Positions 45,576 to 64,000 of a DNA stretch of 64,000 nucleotides are shown here, one piece after another; position 1 is the first letter of the stretch; every line of letters begins with the position of its first letter. The notes under the pieces are model-generated. The model was given only the letters and a program-made list of their open reading frames with translations, searched no databases and had not been told where the DNA came from. A program made the translations under genes and the position numbers. Source of the DNA: Manis javanica (taxonomy: Eukaryota > Chordata > Mammalia > Pholidota > Manidae); the NCBI RefSeq assembly GCF_040802235.1, contig NC_133163.1:67064001-67128000 (forward strand), read 5' to 3'.

Positions 45576-47870
45576 GACTCTCCATCATTAAAATAGGAAA
45601 TGGAGATGATTTCTCAGTGAGTCTTTAATTTTTATGCTGTTCTTTTAAATTTTGTACTGCTATTGATACTCTAATATGATTAGATCAGTTAACACTATTA
45701 AGAATGCCTTTTAAAGTATTTCATCCCATTTGGGTATTTAAAAAAATCTTCTATTGAAATAAGATAATTTGAAATAACCGAAAAGATTCAGAGATGCAAT
45801 TTTAAGTTATTTCCTTAGACATCCTATTACTTTATTAAATCTGAATTTCATTTAATAGTGTTGTCATTCCTGTCTGCCCATACTTGTTTCCACAAAAAAG
45901 TTCAACAGAGAATAAATTGCTTTATTCGTTAATTAAAAGTTGTCCTTACAAATGTTAAGTATTAATATTATGAAACTGTTCCTTCAACAAGGTAAATAAC
46001 CTTTGAAGGTAATTGCAAGTGAATTAGAGTTAGAAAACTTAGGTGGCAAAATTGTTTGCTGCAAAAAAAAGAAATTTTTTTATGCTGTGTGTACATTGAG
46101 AATTTTTGTTATTTTACATAAAAATCCAAGTGGCAGTTTTAGTCATTGTGAATGAAACAAATTTTTCAGAAAATACTAGTTTTTTGGTTTTCTGAAGATT
46201 TAACTTAATGAACAAATTAAAGGGGTAATTTTCTCTTTCTCCTATGTTTTTTAAAAAGTAATTAAAAAGAAACTTTCCAAAGCTAGTATTTCTGGCAGCT
46301 ATTCCAAACCAGTGCATTACTGTTTAACTTAAATGTGATTATCATCATGGCAATGCATAAACATTCACCTCTTTTGGAATGTATTAAAACTGAAATGAAT
46401 AAAAATTAGTATATATGTTTATTTTTCTCCTACCTACCTTGGTTGTGTTTTTTTCTCTACAATATTAAACATGTGGAAGATACTGAAAGGATGCAAAAAG
46501 AATGTCTAATTTTTATTTGTGTGCTTCCATTTGTGACTTACAGGAAATTAGATTGGACTATAAATTGGTGCTTATATGTAATGTAATGTTAAAGAATATT
46601 TTTATATATGAACTTTAATGTGTTGGCTTTCACAGTAATCATATTCTCCCTTTTTCATATTTTATTCGTGTACTTATATTTCAAAGTAAATTATCCACCG
46701 AAGACCAGTATCTCATTTAACATGTTAAGGTTATAAATGGGCTGGCATTTTTGAAATAGGTATGCCTGCTAAAGTTGAATGACATTGTTTTAGAAATCTT
46801 ACTCCATATTCTTTTGTTAACCCTTTGTTTTATGTTTACTTACCCAAAATAATTGATATTAACCTAATAAAGTGCTCATTTCTGCTTTCTTGCTGCTCTT
46901 TAAGTCAAAGTATGAGCCTCCCTGGCTGCCTCAGACGAATCAAAATCGTGTCCTTTATAAATGAAAAAAAATGTATTTTTAAGAGCACTAGTAATTAGAG
47001 GCTGGGTTTTCATGTAAGTTGAATTTTTTAAGGAGAGGTAGTTTCAGCTGACAATTTGTGGTCTATTTGTTGGGGGAAATCATGTCAAACTCCTTTTCGT
47101 TTAATTAAATGAAAATTCTTGTTGCATGAGTCAGTCATCTGCAGCTTTTTTTTTTTATAAGGGTGAGTGGCAGTTTATTATTCTCTTCTCATACTCCTGT
47201 GTGCCAAATGTTCCCTTAATATTGAAGGCAATTCAGTTCTGCCTCTCTATATACAGTCCTTAAATTTCTTTTACACAGGTCATAAAACTGTTAACCTAGA
47301 AGATGTACTGGAGTATATATGTAATATTTCAATCAGTTACCACCATCATGTCAGATAGGATTAGTGTGTGTGTGAAAGGAGATGGGGTATACAGGTGCTG
47401 TTTTTAGAGAAAATAGGACGGATAACAGCACCACTGAAGGGAAGTTCTTGGTGAGGTAATGATAGTTACATTAAGGGAGTTGTGATCACTTTTCTTAGGA
47501 ACCAATATCACAAGCATGTTCAAGTAAAAATGTTACTTAGAAAGCATTTTTGTTGAACCAAGTAACCAAAAGTATCTACTGCCATTGAATCTGGTAGTCA
47601 CTGTGTGTGATGCCCGGAAAGGAAGCATTCATAAGTAGGTGAATGAAAGACAAGGTCTTATTGCATGATTTTAAGAAAAAATTCAGATTGGGTCTTTCCA
47701 CATGAAGTAGTGAATGTAGAATTTATACCGTGTCTTAGGGAGAGACACTTGGAATAATAAAAGGAAGGCAGCTTAGAATAAGTCACTAGCAGTTTTATTG
47801 CTTACATAGTTAAACTATAATGTCCCCCCGCCCCGCAGTTATTTGAAGCATGTGTTTTTTTTTTAAAGTT
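45576..47870. other. Intergenic region between STRN3 and COCH 3' ends
   Basis: About 2.3 kb of AT-rich sequence between the STRN3 and COCH polyadenylation signals. A + strand AATAAA at 46,866 could mark an extended STRN3 3'UTR. No gene or dated repeat recognised. Confidence 0.6.
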
Positions 47871-48543
47871 AGGTGTTTATTAAATGGTAAGTAAAAATGT
47901 ACCAGTACACGGATGACTTTTTAGAGTACAATCCAAATATATCTATAAACATATAAAATTAAGATAAATAGAAAAATGCCAGGTAACCCTATTTTATTCA
48001 ATGTGATATTTTAGTTATGTTACTATAAAAATACACTACAAAAGAAGCTTGATACCTAATTCCCTTCCATTTCATCAGTTTTTAGTATATTAACTTGATT
48101 TGACATCTACTTGGGTCAAAATATATTTGAACTAAGTTGAAGAGCTGTTTACTATTTTTCTCTTCATTTTCCTTCCATACTTAATAGAGAATGATTAGAG
48201 AAGGAATGGTGTTTTGGTCCTAAGTGTCAGATTCTTTTATTGAGCTATGGAATTTGTACATTTAGTGTGCATGGGTAGAACTCAATTAAGATTTTAATCC
48301 ATACCGCCTCCTCTTTCTTGACTTTGTAAGGGTCATTATTACCATGAAGCCTCCACAGAATGTTTAACAATGAATTCTAACGTGTAATTATAAAGTAGTA
48401 GCTTTCAACGAATACTTGTTTAAAACAGCTGTCAGCATCTTTAATGTAATAGTTCTGTATGCTATATAGTATTTCAGTATTACAGAAAGCAACTTAAACA
48501 TTATATAATTGCACTTTTTCTTTCAGTTGTCAAAATGTCACCA
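47860..48543 (-). other. COCH: COCH 3' untranslated region
   Basis: AT-rich sequence downstream of the COCH stop with no open frame. The limit is set by the signal at 47,876-47,881. Confidence 0.6.
47876..47881 (-). terminator. COCH: COCH polyadenylation signal
   Basis: TTTATT on the plus strand is AATAAA on the minus strand, about 665 bases after the COCH stop codon. The resulting 3'UTR length is reasonable for COCH. Another minus-strand AATAAA at about 47,794 could be used as well. Confidence 0.55.
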
Positions 48544-60253
<11,710 letters not shown>

Positions 60254-60581
60254 GGTAGTCGAGGGGCTGGCTGCTCAGACCTGCGAGAGAGGGAGAACGC
60301 AGGCGAGGCTCCGCACACACCGCGCCCGCCCGCCCCAGAGACGGTGCACCGCTAGCGAGCGAGGAGACCGAGAGACCACTGCCCCTGAGCGGGCGCCCCT
60401 CTCGCCTGGAGGCGACGTCCCGGCTGTAGACCGAGCCAAACCCAGATCGGTGTGCAAGTCGGGACCGGGCCCGCGGGGGCAACGTGGAGACAGACACGGA
60501 AAGGAGCCAGATGCCCGGGGATCCACCAGAGTCGGGACCGCCCGGCTGCGTGGAGTGCGGGCGCGGAGCTCCCGCCGCCGC

Positions 60582-60587
60582 TATAAA
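60582..60587 (+). promoter_or_regulatory. TATAAA box on the + strand inside the COCH CpG island
   Basis: GCTATAAAGGCCCGGGCGC reads as a consensus TATA box in the + direction, opposite to COCH, followed by repeated CCGCCCCTCCG. It could start a divergent transcript. Chance occurrence is possible. Confidence 0.35.
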
Positions 60588-61360
60588 GGCCCGGGCGCTC
60601 CGCCCCTCCGCCCCTCCGCCACCCCGCCGCCTCCGCCCGCGGCGCGCGGCCCGGCCACCTGCGGAGGCGCGAGGCCGCGGTGGGAGTCCTGGGGCTGCGA
60701 CGAGAACGGGGCGGGGACGCGCGGGGTAAGACCGAGCCAACAGCGCCCGGCGCGCGGGCTGGAGCTGCGCCCCGCGGGGTGGGGGCTGCCCAACGGGCCG
60801 CGTCCGCGCCGAGCCGCCCGGCGCACCGGGCTGGGAGGAGGCCCGCCGCGACTCCGGGAGCTGCTGGTCCACCCGTCCACCCGGCCCCAGAGCAAAACTC
60901 CCCGACTTGGTGCTTCCGTTGGGAGAGTTCCTACTTCTAAAGTAAAAGCAACCTGGGTGCCTGCGGGAAACCCGGTCCGCTGATGGGTTACTCCGTGGAC
61001 CTTAGCGCTGCAGCCCTCCGACTTGGTCTGCGGGAGCCGGAGCTTTCCCGCGGGCTCCTTCCTCGTGCCGGGTAGGGTCGCGCTTGAGGAGGCCCGGAGC
61101 CCTCGCCACAGCTGCCTCTTCCCTAGATCAGGGGATGCATGCTCGGTTGCCGCCCGAATTCCCTGCCCTGGCGCCTGCTGTGACTGCGCAGACTCTCGGG
61201 TTCGGTGCTGGGTTCCCACTCCTCCCACCCTAATGACTTTTTACAGGTGGAAATGGCAGAAAGCGCGGAATTCATAGGGAGTGTGACAGACAAGTGACCT
61301 GCGTGGCAGCTCAGGAATCTCCCGCAGACCCAGAGGAGGTGACACGACGTCGTGGTTTGG

Positions 61361-61790
61361 TTTTTGTTTTTCAGCTTTATGTAGTCCAAATAATAGGATT
61401 TCACTTAGGTTCAGTCACCAATCATTTAATGCCATAAAATCCTTCCATTTCAAGTGTACAATTCCATGGTTGTTGGTGAGTTTCCAGAGCCGTACAACCA
61501 GCGCCACAGCCCAGTGTTAGGACCTTCCCGTCGCCACCGAAAGGATCGCGTCCGGCGGGTGGCCGTCGTTCCCACCCTCAGCCCTAGGCAGCGCGGATCG
61601 GCTTCCCGTCTCTGTAGATGCGCTTCTCATGGGCATTTCACAGCAATGGGATGGTACGATATATGGCTTCTTCCCCTGAGCGTAATGTTTTTGAGATTCA
61701 TCAGTGCTGTATCGTGTGTGAGTGCTTCCTTCGTACTGCCAGATGGTATTCACACACATTCTATACCAGTTAACACACAATCACCCCCTG
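61361..61790 (-). repeat. Ancient L1M 3' end, antisense, unusually CpG-rich
   Basis: The order CAGCTTTATGTAGTCCAAAT, TTTCAAGTGTACAATTCCAT, CATTTCACAGCAATGGG, GCGTAATGTTTTTGAGATTC is the reversed L1M tail. Its middle (61,525-61,620) has become CpG-rich, unlike other copies, probably from lying next to the unmethylated island. Confidence 0.75.
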
Positions 61791-61799
61791 GAAGCCAAG

Positions 61800-62790
61800 T
61801 ATTAGTCTTAGGACGGATGTGGGGTGGGTAAATCCGTATTTGCATCAGGCGGGTGGTTTCATTCCCTTTACTCCCTGAATATCTTCTGGAGATAAAGAAA
61901 CTAAATTAAATAACATTTGCGGGCTAGGAGGTTTATAATTTTCACGACTGCCGTAAAGATTTAATCCTGTCTCTTGGAAAGAGAGTGACCCTTTTCTTAG
62001 AAGCCCAGTAATCTAGCCACCGCCCCTGATGTTTTCCTTGGGAGAAATTTCAAGCCTTAGGGATGATTAAAGCTGTCTTTTTATTGTTGTTTATTGAGGT
62101 TCCTGTCAGGGTGGGATAACCTCCTCCAACTAGGCTGGGCAGATTGTCATGAATCTATATAATTAGAGAGAGTTCACATCCCGGAAAAAAGCTGCGCTCC
62201 TACAACTCAGCAGGCGGCCGCCCAAAAGGGAGAAGGGGCGCAAACTCTCCGGGGCCCGGAACGCCCGCAGGGCGCAGCGCTCCTGAAATGTTATTTCACG
62301 GAGCCCTTTGGCAGAGTCAGAACCCGTGCAGTTATTGCCATGGTGGACGCTGAGTCCCTGACTGTTAAAAAGTAAAGGAAATGCCTCTTCGAGTTTCATG
62401 GTTGTTTATCCAAAGATACATTTTAATCATCTTGTTTTGAAACATTTAAGGGAAGTTAGTCCTTATCTTTCTATTTTGAAAGGCCAACCAAAGAGAGTGG
62501 AAGAGTGGGGATGAGATTTCTTATTTTTAGTGTGTACCTCACACTCGCCATAAGTGTATTGAGGAAAAAACATTTGAACCTTGAGAGGTACTTGCCTCTG
62601 CTGTGGAATATCTGAAGAAGAGAAGGGACGTCAAAGAAATATGGGTATGTTTGACTCTAAAAGACAAACTGTTAAAACTTCTAGTTCTGTATTCAGTTGG
62701 GTGACATTTCAGGTCTTATACTCCTAAAATGCCTTCTTAGTTTATCTGGCTTGAACTAAAAGTATTTGATATTGAAAATTGAGACAGACT
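61800..62790. other. Upstream flank of COCH without assigned content
   Basis: Mixed-composition sequence. A small GC-rich patch at 62,195-62,285 contains several CpG. I recognise no gene or repeat. Confidence 0.55.
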
Positions 62791-62799
62791 CCCTGTAGA

Positions 62800-62950
62800 G
62801 CAGTGAATTCCTAACAGGGCTGCACAATGGAATCACCTGGGGAGCTTTAGGACACACTGAGCCGCAGCCCCACCCCAGAGATGCTCATGTAACCGGCCTG
62901 GTAGGCGCCCAGGACGACAGAGGGTTAAAGCTCTCCAGGTGGTCTTACTG
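62800..62950. repeat. MER5-type hAT-Charlie DNA transposon remnant
   Basis: GGAATCACCTGGGGAGCTTT, CAGCCCCACCCCAGAGATG and CTCTCCAGGTGGTC are the hallmark phrases of MER5 copies. Terminal inverted repeats are not clear. Confidence 0.75.
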
Positions 62951-63439
62951 TGCTGCCCAGGGCATGGAATACTTAGCTTAATGTTAGAGGTTAAGCTAAT
63001 AATTCAGTTTTTCATTCTTTTTCATTATCTTTTCATTAAAATTCCACCTTAAATGTACCGACTGTATCCCCCCTCCCCCATGAAACATGGAAGCATCTTC
63101 TGGCCTGATGGTTGTTTAAAAACAATCCTTAACAGAAAGAATGAAAACTCAGTTTCAAAAGTAATTTGCCCCGAGTGTGTTGTCTGTCACAGTCTAGCTT
63201 TGTGCAGAATGGGCTGGCATTGTTGAAACAGTGAGCTGCCTCTAAAACTGATACCCTAGGTGGCATCTTTAGGATGCTGCTGACAGCCCTAAAAGAGTTT
63301 CTTCAGAATAGCGTGGTTATTGATGCCTGGATTTTGCTTGTTATCTGCACAGATAAGCTCTTAAGTCTATAGGTCCACTCTCTGATTCTGTTTTACCTAA
63401 GCATTAATCTGGTGTTACTCTGAAGTTTTTATGTTTTTG

Positions 63440-64000
63440 TTATTGGTCTTATTTTTAATTTTTATTTAATTTTTTAATTTTTAAATGAAGTATAGTTGAT
63501 ATATAACATGTAAATTTCAGGTGTACAAAACAGTGATTCAGTGCTCACCACAATGAGTTACCATCTGTCACCATACAAAGTTACTATATTATTGATCATA
63601 TTTCCTATGCTGTATATTTTATCCCTGTGACTTATTTTATAACTAGAAGATTGCACCTCTTAATCTCCACCTATTTCAACTATTCCCCAACATGAAACAA
63701 GTTTGTGCTCTGTATTTTTTAGTCTGTTTCTGTTATTTGTTTGTTCATTTGTTTTGTTTTTAAAATTACACATGTAAGTGAAATCATATGGTATTTGTTT
63801 CTCTGACTTATTTCACTTAGTATAATACCCTCTAGGTCCATCCATATTGTTGCAAATGGCAAGATTTCATTTTTTATGGCCAAGTCATATTCCAGGGTGT
63901 ATGTACCACATCTTTTTTATCCATTCATCTATCAATGGGCACTTAGGTTGGTTCTATATCTGGGCTATTGTAAATAATGCTGTGAGAAGCATATGGGTGC
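63440..64000 (-). mobile_element. L1 (L1MA/L1MB-like) 3' part, antisense, cut by window edge
   Basis: GAAGTATAGTTGATATATAA, CATCTGTCACCATACAAAG, then the antisense of the ORF2 end (TCCATCCATATTGTTGCAAA, CCATTCATCTATCAATGGGC). The copy continues beyond the window on its 5' side. Confidence 0.88.

Overview
The window is nuclear DNA from a placental mammal. It carries the 3' two-thirds of STRN3 (striatin-3) on the + strand and the whole coding part of COCH (cochlin) on the - strand, arranged tail to tail. This convergent STRN3/COCH neighbourhood is known from other mammals. The background is AT-rich and intronic, with ancient mammalian repeats (MIR, MER5, L1M-type) and several younger L1 insertions. 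I see no young lineage-specific SINE (no Alu, B1/B2, CanSINE, ERE or ruminant SINE). Together with the look of the L1 family, that makes me suspect a laurasiatherian with little SINE activity, such as a pangolin. This is an inference, not a demonstration.

Layout. 1-1,530: 5' part of an L1 (minus) running off the left edge. 1,630-3,831: a 2.2-kb LTR provirus (minus) with two LTRs and a 5-bp target duplication. 4,153-4,263 and 12,325-12,465: the two alpha-isoform-specific STRN3 exons (84 codons together), which look decayed. 16,712-44,064: nine intact STRN3 exons encoding the WD40 propeller, followed by a 3'UTR to about 45,575. The large intron between 23,258 and 38,092 holds an 8.7-kb full-length L1 (minus, 23,729-32,471, 13-bp target duplication) and an older L1 (33,452-36,545). 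The next intron holds a 4.1-kb L1 nested inside an older L1M. 48,544-60,253: eleven coding exons of COCH summing to 549 codons plus stop. 59,690-61,240: the COCH CpG island and promoter. 61,360-64,000: more L1M remnants and a MER5.

STRN3 is a regulatory (B''') subunit of PP2A and the scaffold of STRIPAK complexes. COCH encodes a secreted LCCL-vWA-vWA protein of inner-ear matrix. The two genes are not functionally linked; they only share a gene-tail boundary of about 2.3 kb between polyadenylation signals.

Most interesting: the 8.7-kb L1 carries about 1.8 kb of non-L1 sequence between its own 3' end and its final poly(A), punctuated by internal A-tracts. That sequence includes a decayed class-I-like retroviral Env transmembrane segment, so an L1 appears to have carried an endogenous-retrovirus 3' end with it. 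Next are the splice-site and coding decay of the STRN3-alpha exons, a GC-AG STRN3 intron, and 210-bp promoter monomers in the L1 5'UTR that keep an antisense frame open for 514 codons.
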